A DNA stretch of 64,000 nucleotides from JAFGSG01 sp964626055 (GTDB taxonomy: Bacteria; Spirochaetota; UBA4802; JAFGDQ01), in NCBI GenBank assembly GCA_964626055.1, contig CAZVDF010000005.1, positions 1 through 64,000 of the forward strand. Direction: 5' to 3'. Below are positions 53,067 through 62,416 of this stretch, piece by piece (the first letter of the stretch is position 1; every line of letters starts with the position of its first letter). The notes under the pieces were generated by a model that had not been told where the DNA came from, made no database searches, and saw nothing but the letters and a program-made list of their open reading frames with translations. The translations under genes were made by a program, and so were the position numbers.

Positions 53067-55064
53067 TTATTTGCTACCCTGAACTTCTTTTGCGCCGCTG
53101 ATCATCGTGTCGACCACAGTCGGATCGGCAAGAGTTGAAGTGTCGCCCATGCCTTTCCTGTCGAAATCGCCTGCTGCGACTTTCTTTAAAATCCTTCTCA
53201 TGATCTTTCCTGAACGTGTCTTCGGCAGAACGTCCGCCCACTGAATAAGTTCTGGAGTCGCGATCGGGCCGATCTCTTTTCTGACAGTAGCAATGAGATC
53301 TTTTTTAAGCTGATCGGTTTTCTCCACGCCTGTCTTTAAGGTAACGAATGCGTATATCGACTGGCCTTTGATCGCATGCGGGTAGCCTACTACAGCAGCT
53401 TCCGCAACGCTTGTATGAGCGACAAGAGCGGATTCGATTTCAGCTGTTCCCATTCTGTGACCGGATACGTTGATAACATCGTCGACGCGGCCCGTGATCT
53501 GATAGTATCCGTCTTTGTCTCTCTTGGAACCGTCGCCTGTGAAGTAATTGCCCGGGAACTGGGCAAAGTAAGTATTGAAGAATCTTTCATTGCCTTTATC
53601 TCCGTAAACGCCTATCATCTGTCCAGGCCATGATTGACCTATGCAAAGATTGCCTGTGCAAACTCCCTGTAGTTCTTTACCGTCGTCATCGACAATCAGC
53701 GGTTTAACGCCCATGAATGGGACTGTCGCCATCGCCGGTTTTATGTCAATTGCGCCCGGGAGCGGAGTGATAAGAATTCCGCCGGTTTCTGTCTGCCACC
53801 ATGTATCTACGATCGGGCACTCGCCTCTTCCTATTTTATTGTAATACCAGTTCCATGCTTCGGGATTGAGAGGCTCGCCAACCGATCCCATACATTTTAT
53901 TGAAGATATATCGTGTTTTTCGACCCATGAGTCGCCTTCTTTCGCAATAGCTCTAATAGCTGTAGGAGCAGTGTAGAAAATATTTACTTTATATTTCTCG
54001 ACGACTGCCCAGAACCTGTCCGGGCTCGGATAGTTCGGAACGCCTTCGAACATGAGTGTCGTTGCGCCGTTGCATAGAGGGCCGTATACTATGTATGAGT
54101 GTCCGGTTACCCAGCCGACGTCTGCCGTGCACCAGTATATGTCTCCATCGTGATAATCAAATATCAATTTATGCGTATAGGCTACGAATGTGAGATAGCC
54201 GCCTGTCCCGTGCATAACTCCTTTCGGCTTTCCTGTCGATCCCGATGTATAAAGAATGAATAGCGGGTCTTCCGCGTCCATCTGTTCTGGTTCGCATTTG
54301 GCGTCAACCTTTGCCATTTCTTCATGCCACCATTTGTCTGTTTTGGAATTCCATTTGCATTCAACGCCTTTCCCTTTACCGACTCTTTCCACAACAAAGT
54401 GAACTTTAACGTTCGGGCACTCTTTTAAAGCTTTATCCGCATTGTCCTTCTGAGGAACAGCTTTTGCTCCCCTGAAAGTACCGTCGCATGATACCAGGTA
54501 TCTGCTGTCGCTATCCAGAATCCTGTCCCTTAATGCTTCGGCTGAGAATCCGCCGAATACAACAGTATGTATTGCTCCTATTCTTGTACATGCCAGAATA
54601 CCTATTGCAAGTTCGGGGATCATGGGGAGGAAGAAAGAAACTCTATCTCCTTTTTTTACACCGTTTGCTTTTAAAACATTGGCAAATTTGCATACTTGCT
54701 CATGAAGCTGTTTGTAGGTGAATTTTTTATCTTCGCCTGGCTCATTGCCTTCCCAGATCAAAGCTACCTGATTTCCTCTTTTCTCTAAATGTCTGTCGAG
54801 GCAGTTGTAAGATACATTCAATTTGCCTTTCGAAAACCAGCTTACTTTCAGGTCTTTGGGAGTTTTGCCAAATTTGCAATCATATACTTTGTCCCATTTT
54901 TTGAACCATGTTACGTATTCTTCCGCGATTTTAGCCCAGAAAGCGTTCGGATCCTTCATTGATTCATTCCATATCTTTTCGTAATCCGCGCGGCTTTTTA
55001 TATATGCCTTATTTCTGAACTTTTCCGGAACTTTGTAAATTTCCTTAAGAGTAACTTCGGCCAT
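53067..55064 (-). CDS. acsA: Acetyl-CoA synthetase (AMP-forming)
   Basis: This enzyme makes acetyl-CoA from acetate, ATP and CoA. The 665-residue protein is full length. It has the AMP-binding motif YTSGSTGKPKGVMHGTGGYL and the acetyl-CoA-synthetase signature VDTWWQTETGG. The hinge GDGSKRDKDGYYQITGRVDD and the C-terminal TRSGKIMRRIL carry the Lys that is regulated by acetylation in the family. No acetylase or deacetylase is adjacent. A terminator lies behind it. Confidence 0.97.
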   Translation of the reverse strand: MAEVTLKEIYKVPEKFRNKAYIKSRADYEKIWNESMKDPNAFWAKIAEEYVTWFKKWDKVYDCKFGKTPKDLKVSWFSKGKLNVSYNCLDRHLEKRGNQVALIWEGNEPGEDKKFTYKQLHEQVCKFANVLKANGVKKGDRVSFFLPMIPELAIGILACTRIGAIHTVVFGGFSAEALRDRILDSDSRYLVSCDGTFRGAKAVPQKDNADKALKECPNVKVHFVVERVGKGKGVECKWNSKTDKWWHEEMAKVDAKCEPEQMDAEDPLFILYTSGSTGKPKGVMHGTGGYLTFVAYTHKLIFDYHDGDIYWCTADVGWVTGHSYIVYGPLCNGATTLMFEGVPNYPSPDRFWAVVEKYKVNIFYTAPTAIRAIAKEGDSWVEKHDISSIKCMGSVGEPLNPEAWNWYYNKIGRGECPIVDTWWQTETGGILITPLPGAIDIKPAMATVPFMGVKPLIVDDDGKELQGVCTGNLCIGQSWPGQMIGVYGDKGNERFFNTYFAQFPGNYFTGDGSKRDKDGYYQITGRVDDVINVSGHRMGTAEIESALVAHTSVAEAAVVGYPHAIKGQSIYAFVTLKTGVEKTDQLKKDLIATVRKEIGPIATPELIQWADVLPKTRSGKIMRRILKKVAAGDFDRKGMGDTSTLADPTVVDTMISGAKEVQGSK

Positions 55065-55431
55065 AACACTTCTCCTTGAAATTTTTTATTATATAAATAT
55101 TGAAGTTCAATATTTGCGTAATTAATATCTGGCGTAATTTTGCCATTTCTAAAATGAATAAGGATGCAAAGTCAAATGAAATCAAAATAATAGTTGATTT
55201 AATATAGTTTTTCATTAAAAAACGAAACCGATTTTATATAAGGCCTGCTAAAAGGTGATGGGGATATCCTTTTTATAAGAAAAAGCCGCATTTATACAAA
55301 AAATAATTAGAGTGCTGAAAAAGTCAAGGTGAAAATCAAAAAAATAAATAAATTGATTTTATATTATTTATTATTAACATTTGAAATTTGTAAAGTCGAT
55401 ATACTATTATACAGAGATTTGTGAGGTTTGT
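55065..55431. other. AT-rich divergent intergenic region
   Basis: The 367 bases between the divergent acsA and a lipoprotein gene are AT-rich and probably hold both promoters. A TTGACT-like -35 for acsA is present on the minus strand near 55169, but its -10 is weak. No gene, repeat or RNA was seen. Confidence 0.5.
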
Positions 55432-56244
55432 ATGCATATGCTTTATAAATTTTTAGCTTTTTTATGTATTTCTGGATTTATTCTATCATGTACCAGCGTA
55501 GAATACATAAAAACAGGCAGCGAATTCCCCTCTCTCACAGAAAATGAGGAAATTAAAGTATTTACATCATCCCTGCCTGATCAAAAATACGAAAAAATAG
55601 GTTTAATACGCATAAGAGGCGGTAAAACTGAAAAGAGAATAGAAGAAGCAAAGGAATATGCAAGGGAAAAAGGCGGTAATGCCGTAATTGCGAGAGAAAT
55701 CGGAATTTTAACAGACCCTAAATCGGATGATATTGTTGAGAAGGTCGGGGCTTCGACATATGAAACCCAGGAATTCGTAATAATTAAGCTGGAAGGGGGC
55801 AGGGCGATAGCTAAAGGAGAAAAGCCCGAAGGAAAAGAGGACAGTGAAAGGATATCCGGGGAGAAAGCTCCTGATGAAAACCTACTTTCGCTTCTGGATC
55901 TAAATTCAATACCGAGGGCATCCTATAGCCAATTAGTCAATAATTATAAATCATTACAGGGCAAGATGTTCCGCGGTACTCTGTACCCGAAAAAAATTTA
56001 TAAAATACCGGCTTCACTCAAGGAGGGAACGGAAATCGGGGACAGGCTTGTGCTGCTGACAACAAGAAGCGGGAAAAACAATATATATTTGATTGTCGGC
56101 AGAGAAAAGGTCACGGCTTTTCAGAACAAGATTAAATCGGGTGATATTCTTGATTTTGTGTATTCGCCTTTCAACGTGTATAAAAGTAAATCAGGCAGAC
56201 ATCCTGTAATTAAGTTTGTTGAAGAAGTAGTTGAAGCCAAATAA
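55432..56244 (+). CDS. Predicted lipoprotein of unknown function
   Basis: I do not recognise the family. The 270-residue protein has a hydrophobic leader and a lipobox (FILSC, near residue 20). Residues 25-135 look like a small globular domain (QKYEKIGLIRIRGGKTEKRIEEAKEYAREKGGNAVIAREIG), of the kind seen in envelope stress proteins that bind or sort small ligands. A second region follows from about 165 (FRGTLYPKKIYKIPASLKEGTEIGDRLVLLTTRSG). The frame opens at a TTG (55381), but the ATG at 55432 has a GAGG site and begins the signal peptide. A bidirectional terminator follows. Confidence 0.65.
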   Translation: MHMLYKFLAFLCISGFILSCTSVEYIKTGSEFPSLTENEEIKVFTSSLPDQKYEKIGLIRIRGGKTEKRIEEAKEYAREKGGNAVIAREIGILTDPKSDDIVEKVGASTYETQEFVIIKLEGGRAIAKGEKPEGKEDSERISGEKAPDENLLSLLDLNSIPRASYSQLVNNYKSLQGKMFRGTLYPKKIYKIPASLKEGTEIGDRLVLLTTRSGKNNIYLIVGREKVTAFQNKIKSGDILDFVYSPFNVYKSKSGRHPVIKFVEEVVEAK

Positions 56245-56272
56245 TATTTCCAAAATGACTTTTTATTTTTTT

Positions 56273-56302
56273 AAAAGGCGGGCAAAATCCCGCCTTTTTT
56301 TT
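56273..56302. terminator. Bidirectional terminator
   Basis: A 10-bp perfect stem (AAAAGGCGGG, loop CAAAAT, CCCGCCTTTT) with flanking A and T runs lies between the lipoprotein gene and the convergent minus-strand gene. Confidence 0.92.
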
Positions 56303-56314
56303 GGATTAAAACAA

Positions 56315-56737
56315 TCAGCAGTCGCCTTTTCGCTGGCCTTTTATTTTGTAATTTATGGAAGACTTATTGCCTTTTTTATCGATCGTTTCCATTTTCATTG
56401 TTCCCGTGTACGAGTCGCCTTTATAGGTTATTTTACCGCTGCTTTTAGTGCCATCCTTACAAACTGTTTCCCATGTAACTGTGTTGCCGCTTACTTTATA
56501 ATTTGTTACTTTGCAGTCTTCGTTTTTACCGGCCGAAGGGAGAGTTTTTTTATTATCTTCAAGGTCTTTTTTTGTAATGCACTGAGTATGGATAACTGCC
56601 GGCATTTTGAACGGCATTCCCTTCATTTCCATATCCATAGCGATTTCCCATTTACCTTCTCTCATTTTATTTGATGCAGCAAATATTGCGGCAATAAATA
56701 AGAAGAGCGCGGCAAAAGTAATGATGATTCTCTTCAT
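56315..56737 (-). CDS. Small exported protein, DUF3617-like
   Basis: The 140-residue protein has a signal peptide (1-19) and a compact beta-rich domain with KMREGKWEIAMDMEMKGMPFKMP, two Cys (CITKKDL and CKDG), and the final strands TYKGDSYTGTMKMET. This matches the DUF3617 pattern of small periplasmic proteins of unknown function. The frame opens at 56752, but the ATG at 56737 has a GGAG site in that extension and gives the better signal peptide. Confidence 0.75.
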   Translation of the reverse strand: MKRIIITFAALFLFIAAIFAASNKMREGKWEIAMDMEMKGMPFKMPAVIHTQCITKKDLEDNKKTLPSAGKNEDCKVTNYKVSGNTVTWETVCKDGTKSSGKITYKGDSYTGTMKMETIDKKGNKSSINYKIKGQRKGDC

Positions 56738-57001
56738 AAATATTAACTCCATATAAATTAATTAATTTTTATTTTAACAAGTTGAATAATGAGCTTTAAA
56801 AAGTCAATTAAAAGCTATTAATATTGAAGTAATTTCTTTTCATGACATTTTTCATGAAAATTATGACATTTCCTTAAGGAAATATTCTTACGTATCTGAT
56901 AGAAAGTCGCACATAACGATAATTATTAACATTTCTGATTGACAATTTATTACTGAGTTGAATCAACTTAAAGCAATAATTTTAAATTATAGCAAAATTA
57001 T

Positions 57002-58444
57002 ATGTTTAAAAACCTGAAAAAATTTATCACAGAACTCGAGTTACAGGGTGAGCTTCGAAGGATTAAAACGGAAACCGATCCGTACCTTGAAATTACGGAA
57101 ATTACCGACCGCGTGAGTAAAGCGAACGGGCCCGCGCTTTTATTCGAGAAAGTAAAAGGGGCCGCCTTCCCGCTCCTTATAAACGCTTTCGGAAGTTATA
57201 AACGAATGCAGATCGCGTTGAATTGCGGTTCATTTGATGAAATCGCTAAAAAAATAGAGTCTTACATGAAAATAGAGCCGCCTTCAGGACTCGGCAATAA
57301 AATTAAAATGCTTTTCACTTTAAAGGAAGTGGCGGATTATATCCCGAAGACTGTTAGGCATGCTCCGTGCCAGGAAAACACATTGAACGCGGAGACATCC
57401 CTGCTTGATTTGCTTCCCATTATTACCTGCTGGCCGGGAGACGGAGGCCCTTTCATTACGTTACCTGTAGTGATCACGAAAGATCCCGATAACGGGATAC
57501 AGAATGCCGGTATGTACCGGATGCATAAATACGATCGGGCAACGACCGGAATGCACTGGCAGTACAACAAGGACGGAGCAAATCATTTTTCCAAATATAA
57601 AAACGCGGGTAAGCGCATGGAAGTCGCTGTTGCCCTCGGCGGACCGCCTGCAGTAACGTATTCCGCGACCGCGCCTCTTCCGCCGAATATAGACGAGTTT
57701 ATGTTCGCGGGTTTTATTAATGGCAGGGCAGTGGAGCTTGTCAAGGCAAGGACAGTCGATCTTCTTGTGCCTGCAGAATCGGATTTTATTATCGAAGGTT
57801 ATGTCGATACTGAAGAATCGCGCATTGAAGGCCCGTTCGGCGACCATACCGGTTTTTATTCGGCGAGCGATACATATCCTGTATTTCATGTTAACTGTAT
57901 TACCTATAGAAACGATGCAATATATCCTGCCACTATCGTGGGCAAGCCCCCGATGGAGGATTGCTACATGGCAAAGGCGACTGAGCGTATATTTCTTCCA
58001 ATGATTAAAATGATCGTTCCCGAACTTGTCGATATGGAGCTTCCGATCGAGGGAGTGTTCCATAACTGCGCGCTTATTTCGATCGATAAAAAATTTCCGG
58101 GACAGGCCAAGAAAGTGATAAATGCATTATGGGGGCTTGGACAGATGTCTTCGACCAAATTCATAGCCGTGTTTGATAAAGACATCGATCTTCGCGATCC
58201 GTCTGCTGTCGTGTGGAAACTTTTGAACAATGTTGATCCGAAGAGGGACCTGATATTTTCGGAAGGGCCGCTTGACGCTCTGGATCATTCCGCGCCTTAC
58301 CCGAATTTCGGCGGCAAAATGGGAATAGACGCAACCCGCAAGACGAGAGAAGAGGGAATGGGCAGGGAATGGCCGGATGAAATTAAAATGTCAGATGATA
58401 TAATTCAAAAAGTCAGCAAAAGATGGAAGGATTATGGATTTTAA
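57002..58444 (+). CDS. UbiD-family decarboxylase, probably of menaquinone synthesis (MqnL-like)
   Basis: UbiD enzymes use prenylated FMN to decarboxylate aromatic acids. The 480-residue protein has the family features: the N-terminal FITELELQGELRRI, the central FAGFINGRAVELVKARTVDLLVPAESD-type segment, EGPFGDHTGFYS with catalytic acidic residues, and the C-terminal MGIDATRKTREEG. It overlaps the next gene, a UbiA-type prenyltransferase, by 11 bases, and mqnE and mqnA follow. In futalosine-pathway organisms such a UbiD paralogue acts on dihydroxynaphthoate, so that role is likely. A UbiX partner is not in the window. Confidence 0.88.
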   Translation: MFKNLKKFITELELQGELRRIKTETDPYLEITEITDRVSKANGPALLFEKVKGAAFPLLINAFGSYKRMQIALNCGSFDEIAKKIESYMKIEPPSGLGNKIKMLFTLKEVADYIPKTVRHAPCQENTLNAETSLLDLLPIITCWPGDGGPFITLPVVITKDPDNGIQNAGMYRMHKYDRATTGMHWQYNKDGANHFSKYKNAGKRMEVAVALGGPPAVTYSATAPLPPNIDEFMFAGFINGRAVELVKARTVDLLVPAESDFIIEGYVDTEESRIEGPFGDHTGFYSASDTYPVFHVNCITYRNDAIYPATIVGKPPMEDCYMAKATERIFLPMIKMIVPELVDMELPIEGVFHNCALISIDKKFPGQAKKVINALWGLGQMSSTKFIAVFDKDIDLRDPSAVVWKLLNNVDPKRDLIFSEGPLDALDHSAPYPNFGGKMGIDATRKTREEGMGREWPDEIKMSDDIIQKVSKRWKDYGF

Positions 58445-59276
58445 AACATTCGGCAGGCTGATCCTGATTGAGCAGACCCTTTTTGCTTTGCCTTTTGCTT
58501 ATCTTGGAATACTATTTGCCGGAAAGGCTTCAATCGGGATATGGGTATGGGTGACTCTGGCTTTGGCCGCAGCCAGAACCGCCGGCATGTCTTTTAACCG
58601 TGTTATTGATGTCGATTTTGACTCAAAAAATCCAAGAACAAAAGACAGGCTGCTGCCTCAGGGAAAAGTATCGAAAAAATCAGTATGGCTCATAGCAGCT
58701 TTTTCCTGTCTGGTTTTGATAGGCTCTTCATTCATGCTGAATATGCTGTGCTTTTATCTTTCTTTTATCGCTGTAATCCTGTTGTTTACATATTCCTATT
58801 TCAAACGGTTTTCATCGTCTTCGCATTTTTATCTTGGATTTGTGGAGGCAGCCGCGCCTGTCGGAGGTTATCTCGCAGTAACCGGCGCGTTCGATGTGTT
58901 GCCTTTTGTACTCGGTATAGTTATCATGACCTGGATAGCGGGGCTTGATATTGTTTATGCCATTCAGGATGTCGACTTCGACAGAGTTGAAAAGCTCCAT
59001 TCTTTGCCCCTGGCTATCGGCAGGAACAGGGCGCTTTTTATTTCAGCATGCTGTTATATTGTTGCCGTTATCGGGCTTGTATATGCCGGTATATCGGCCG
59101 GAAGAAATATTCCATACTGGATCGCGGTAATTTGCACGACTTTAATATTTATTTATCAGCAGAAGCTCGCTCGTAGCAGCGATATAGCAAATGCGGTAAG
59201 GAAGTTTTTTAAAGTAAATACATTTATTTCTCCTGTTCTGTTAATAGGTACTTTTATAGATGTGTATTTTATGTGA
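58434..59276 (+). CDS. UbiA-family prenyltransferase, probably of menaquinone synthesis (MqnP-like)
   Basis: The 280-residue membrane protein has about eight or nine hydrophobic segments and the two Asp-rich motifs of the family: NRVIDVDFDSKNPRTKDR (N-terminal) and YAIQDVDFDRVEKLHS (C-terminal). Both bind the prenyl diphosphate through magnesium. It attaches a polyprenyl chain to an aromatic ring; with UbiD, MqnE and MqnA around it, the acceptor is probably a naphthoate-derived ring of menaquinone. The start overlaps the UbiD gene by 11 bases, so the two are coupled. Confidence 0.9.
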   Translation: MDFKTFGRLILIEQTLFALPFAYLGILFAGKASIGIWVWVTLALAAARTAGMSFNRVIDVDFDSKNPRTKDRLLPQGKVSKKSVWLIAAFSCLVLIGSSFMLNMLCFYLSFIAVILLFTYSYFKRFSSSSHFYLGFVEAAAPVGGYLAVTGAFDVLPFVLGIVIMTWIAGLDIVYAIQDVDFDRVEKLHSLPLAIGRNRALFISACCYIVAVIGLVYAGISAGRNIPYWIAVICTTLIFIYQQKLARSSDIANAVRKFFKVNTFISPVLLIGTFIDVYFM

Positions 59277-59341
59277 AAGTTATAAAATTATATTTTGGAC
59301 TACAAATTGTTATAAGAGAGAAAAGTCATTGCTTCTGCGGA

Positions 59342-59482
59342 CCCCCTAACCCCCAGAGGGGGCACCGGCTTGGAAGGATTTAGCCAACGTGTCTTTATAT
59401 TGTATACGGTTAATAAACAAAGCGGGAATTAAATTTAATTATTTTTTTGATAGTTATTGTGCCCCCTCCGGGGGTTAGGGGG
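59342..59482. mobile_element. MITE-like element M1 with C/G-run inverted ends
   Basis: The ends 59342-59365 and 59459-59482 are inverted repeats matching at 23 of 24 positions, and each is itself nearly palindromic (CCCCCTAACCCCC then GGGGG). The 141-base unit has no ORF. Similar ends occur in M2 at 60788. It lies between the UbiA-type gene and mqnE; the rest of this 344-base gap shows no other feature. Confidence 0.8.
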
Positions 59483-59620
59483 AACATGGAAGGCATATTT
59501 TAATAATCAACATTGCTTACTTAATGTTTAAATAAATGTGGGTAGATGTCAGTTTAAAGGGGAAAGTGGTGAGGGCATTTGTCTCCAAAATTTTTTAAAA
59601 GATGGAAAAGTTAAAAAATC

Positions 59621-60709
59621 ATGAATCTTCCAGATAAAATAAAAGATACAAAGCTTCGCGCTATCGCTGAAAAGGTGCAAGCAAAAATTCCGGTCGATGA
59701 AGCCGACACCCGTTTTATGCTTACAACAAACGATATTCTGGATCTGGGCGCAATTGCTAACTTTGTCAGGATGGAGCGCTACGGTAAAAGTACGTATTAC
59801 AGCGTTAACATGAATCTCAATTATAGCAATATCTGCGAGCTGAGATGTCCGCTATGCGCTTATTCATGCGATAAAGGCGATAAGAATGCATTTCTTCTGT
59901 CTCTCGATGATATAGGGCAGCGTGTACAAAAGGCTGTTAATGCCGGAATTGACGAAGTTCATATAGTCGGAGGACTTAATCCGGAACTTAAACTCGATTA
60001 TTTTGAGTCAATGCTCAGAAGGATAAAAAAGGTAAAGAAGGATATTGTTATTGTAGCTTTCACAGCAGTTGAATACGACTACTTTGCAAAACTTAACAAT
60101 CTTTCACTTGAGGATGTTTTTAAAAGACTGATAGATGCAGGCCTTGATGCTATACCCGGAGGTGGAGCTGAAATATTCTCTTCAAATGTGAGGAACATCA
60201 TTTCTCCTAAAAAGATTTCCGGCGACAGATGGCTTGAAGTAATGAGGACGGCTCATGATTTCGGATTAAAGACCAATGCGACAATGCTGTATAACCAGCT
60301 TGAAGAAACTGACGATATTATAGATCATCTGTTCAGGATACGCGCGCTTCAGGAGGAGACAAGCGGATTTAAAACATTTGTGCCCCTCCTTTTCCACGGC
60401 GAAAATACGCAGATAAGATCAAAGCGCTCAACTTCAACGGGATACGACGACATCAGAATTTATGCGACAGCAAGAATTGTGCTACATAATGTTCCGCATA
60501 TCAAGGCTTTGTGGATGTATCTCGGCGAGAAAATGGCGCAGCTATTGCTTAACTTCGGAGTTGACGAGCTCGGCGGGACATACGAAAACGAGAAGGTCGT
60601 TCATGCTGCCGGAGCAGGGACTCCGGATTATGGTACGGAGAGTTTTCTTGTACGCTTGATTAAAGAAGCGGGACTTAAGCCTGTCAGGTCGACGGCGCTG
60701 TATAGATAG
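59621..60709 (+). CDS. mqnE: Aminodeoxyfutalosine synthase (radical SAM)
   Basis: MqnE couples the chorismate-derived product of MqnA to SAM-derived adenosine in the futalosine menaquinone pathway. The 362-residue protein has the radical SAM CX3CX2C motif (Cys72, Cys76, Cys79 in CELRCPLC). The motifs DEVHIVGGLNPELKLDYF, AFTAVEYDYFAKL and DAIPGGGAEIFSSNVRN distinguish MqnE from the related MqnC. It lies between two MITE-like elements. mqnC, mqnB and mqnD are not in the window. Confidence 0.92.
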   Translation: MNLPDKIKDTKLRAIAEKVQAKIPVDEADTRFMLTTNDILDLGAIANFVRMERYGKSTYYSVNMNLNYSNICELRCPLCAYSCDKGDKNAFLLSLDDIGQRVQKAVNAGIDEVHIVGGLNPELKLDYFESMLRRIKKVKKDIVIVAFTAVEYDYFAKLNNLSLEDVFKRLIDAGLDAIPGGGAEIFSSNVRNIISPKKISGDRWLEVMRTAHDFGLKTNATMLYNQLEETDDIIDHLFRIRALQEETSGFKTFVPLLFHGENTQIRSKRSTSTGYDDIRIYATARIVLHNVPHIKALWMYLGEKMAQLLLNFGVDELGGTYENEKVVHAAGAGTPDYGTESFLVRLIKEAGLKPVRSTALYR

Positions 60710-60787
60710 TCTCTGTTTGGTAGCTTTCCTTTCTAAGGGGCTGAGCCGTAACTTACTAAAAGAATATATTACTGGTTTTCTGCTTTC

Positions 60788-60971
60788 GGCCCCCTAAATC
60801 CCCTTAAAGGGGGACTTAAAAGATTAGTTTTGGTATATAATGGAAAATTGTTTTAGTATATCAGATTGGATTTATTTTAGTCACTTATCTCGAAATGTGA
60901 ATGGTATTATCGACTCAAATTTGAGGTCAGGTTGCAAATAAAAGTCCCCCTTTAGGGGGATTTAGGGGGCC
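60788..60971. mobile_element. MITE-like element M2 with C/G-run inverted ends
   Basis: The ends 60788-60817 and 60942-60971 are inverted repeats matching at 29 of 30 positions. They begin GGCCCCCTAAATCCCC and contain an inner CCC-TTTA-GGG palindrome. The 184-base unit has no ORF. It occupies most of the 299-base gap between mqnE and mqnA. The C/G-run ends relate it to M1. Confidence 0.8.
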
Positions 60972-61008
60972 TTTAATACTGAATTAACAGTTTTCTCGGG
61001 TAAAATTT

Positions 61009-61812
61009 ATGAAACTCGGTTATATTGATTATCTAAACTGCTATCCGTTTTATTATCATATGTTCGAGAAGAAATCCGTCCCGGATATAAAAGTATTCCC
61101 GGATTATCCGAGCAGTCTGAACAGGATGATGCAAAACGGCGACCTCGACATGAGCCCCATATCCGCAGGCGCATACCCGGATATCGCCGACCGCGCGGTG
61201 CTTCTCCCTGATTTCTGCTTAAGCTCCGTAGGCTACGTCGGTTCCGTTAATCTTGTAAGCAAGGTGCCCATAGAAGAGCTTAGCGGCAAAGCTATTGGTG
61301 TTACGAACGCGTCCGCGACTTCCGTTGCGTTAATGAAAGTTCTGCTTGAAAAGTTCTACGGTCTTATACCTGAGTATATTCCTTCGCCGCCGCTGCCCGA
61401 CATGAATAAATTCGACGCTGCCCTTTTGATCGGCAACGAGGCAATGATGACGCTTCCTCTGCCCGTATCTTTCAAATACGACCTTGGTGAGCTATGGTAC
61501 AGGAAAACGGGCTATCCTGTTGTGTTCGCTGTTTTCGCAGTTCAAAAATCGGCAATAGAGAAATATAAATTACAAATTGGCAATGTCGTAGATTCGTATA
61601 AAAGATCCCTCGAATGCATGAAAACCGAAAAGGATAAAGTCGTCCGCAAAGCAATGAAGCGTTATCCGGACATTGTTTATAACGTCGATTTTTACTATAG
61701 CTTATTTAAGTTTGAGTTCACAAAGGAACTTAAAGAAGCGCTGCTTTATTACTTTAAGCTTGCGGGCGAGATGGGGCTTTTAAAGAAAATAGATAGAATT
61801 GAGACTCTGTAA
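61009..61812 (+). CDS. mqnA: Chorismate dehydratase
   Basis: MqnA dehydrates chorismate to 3-enolpyruvylbenzoate, the first step of the futalosine route. The 267-residue protein has the periplasmic-binding-protein-like fold of the family, starting LGYIDYLNCYPFYYHM. The motif GDLDMSPISAGAYPDIAD and the segment IGVTNASATSVALMKVLLE follow. It lacks a signal peptide, as expected for a cytoplasmic enzyme. It is 299 bases behind mqnE, separated by element M2, so it may have its own promoter. Confidence 0.92.
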   Translation: MKLGYIDYLNCYPFYYHMFEKKSVPDIKVFPDYPSSLNRMMQNGDLDMSPISAGAYPDIADRAVLLPDFCLSSVGYVGSVNLVSKVPIEELSGKAIGVTNASATSVALMKVLLEKFYGLIPEYIPSPPLPDMNKFDAALLIGNEAMMTLPLPVSFKYDLGELWYRKTGYPVVFAVFAVQKSAIEKYKLQIGNVVDSYKRSLECMKTEKDKVVRKAMKRYPDIVYNVDFYYSLFKFEFTKELKEALLYYFKLAGEMGLLKKIDRIETL

Positions 61813-61907
61813 AAATATTTTTAAATTATATATCTATTTGTAAGCATATTTAATAAACAATAGCCGCCGTAAAACCGGCCGTTCCTAGTTCCGAAAAATT
61901 ATTTTCA

Positions 61908-62123
61908 TCAACTATAAATTCGTTAAAGAGTAATATTGAATTTTGTCTTTCATCCTTTTCGTTTCCTCAAGATGAGTGGATCAGTTTAAGAACAACAAAC
62001 GTTATTGAAAGAGTAAATAATGAATTTAAACGTTGTATAAGGTCAATGGAAATATTGGCGGATTCAGAATCGACATACAGATTATTATATTTTGTAGCTC
62101 TGAAAATGGAATTAACTTGGTGA
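61908..62123 (+). pseudogene. Remnant of an IS256-family transposase, C-terminal end
   Basis: About 71 codons in one frame end in FPQDEWISLRTTNVIER, then VNNEFKRCIRSMEILADSES, and then ALKMELTW before a stop. The RTTNxIERxNxEFKRR pattern is the family signature of the C-terminal region of IS256/Mutator transposases. The N-terminal two thirds and the catalytic Asp residues are missing, so the element is dead. Downstream, AATTTACACAAAAAATTTG (62164-62182) resembles an IS256-type terminal repeat. Confidence 0.8.
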
Positions 62124-62199
62124 TCAGCACCATTGAGAAGGAATAATCTTCTAGCTAATGAAAAATTTACACAAAAAATTTGATTCTACTCAGAAAGTC

Positions 62200-62346
62200 T
62201 GTGCATAAAGACTGACAAATCATATAAAGATTTAAATGCAGATTATTACGAAATTATGTATTATAAACGTGTCTTGAAAAATTTTAAGTATTAGGCACCC
62301 CAATTGGAATTCTCTTTATTGCCTTTACAGGCTAAGTATCCCAGAA
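62200..62346 (+). repeat. Direct repeat DR1 (147 bp), left copy
   Basis: This segment recurs at 63521-63666 in the same orientation, with roughly ten substitutions and one indel (about 92% identity). The two copies flank the winged-helix/ferredoxin gene. No ORF is visible in it. Confidence 0.88.
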
Positions 62347-62416
62347 GAAGAAAATAGCATTTACATAAAAAATTTTATTCTGAAAATTTCATAAAAATAA
62401 TAGGAGGTAATGTATA

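Larger units (their letters stand above)
61813..62416. other. Disturbed intergenic region with transposase remnant and repeat copy DR1
   Basis: This 604-base gap contains the C-terminal remnant of an IS256-type transposase (to 62123), a likely end of the insertion sequence near 62160-62192 (AATTTACACAAAAAATTTG), and the first copy of a 147-bp direct repeat (62200-62346). No intact gene was found. It marks the left border of a possible acquired segment. Confidence 0.7.

Noticed and set aside
56231..56674. 147-residue plus-strand frame opposite the DUF3617-like gene
   Set aside because: It is Phe- and Cys-rich nonsense antisense to a gene with a signal peptide, and it crosses the terminator.
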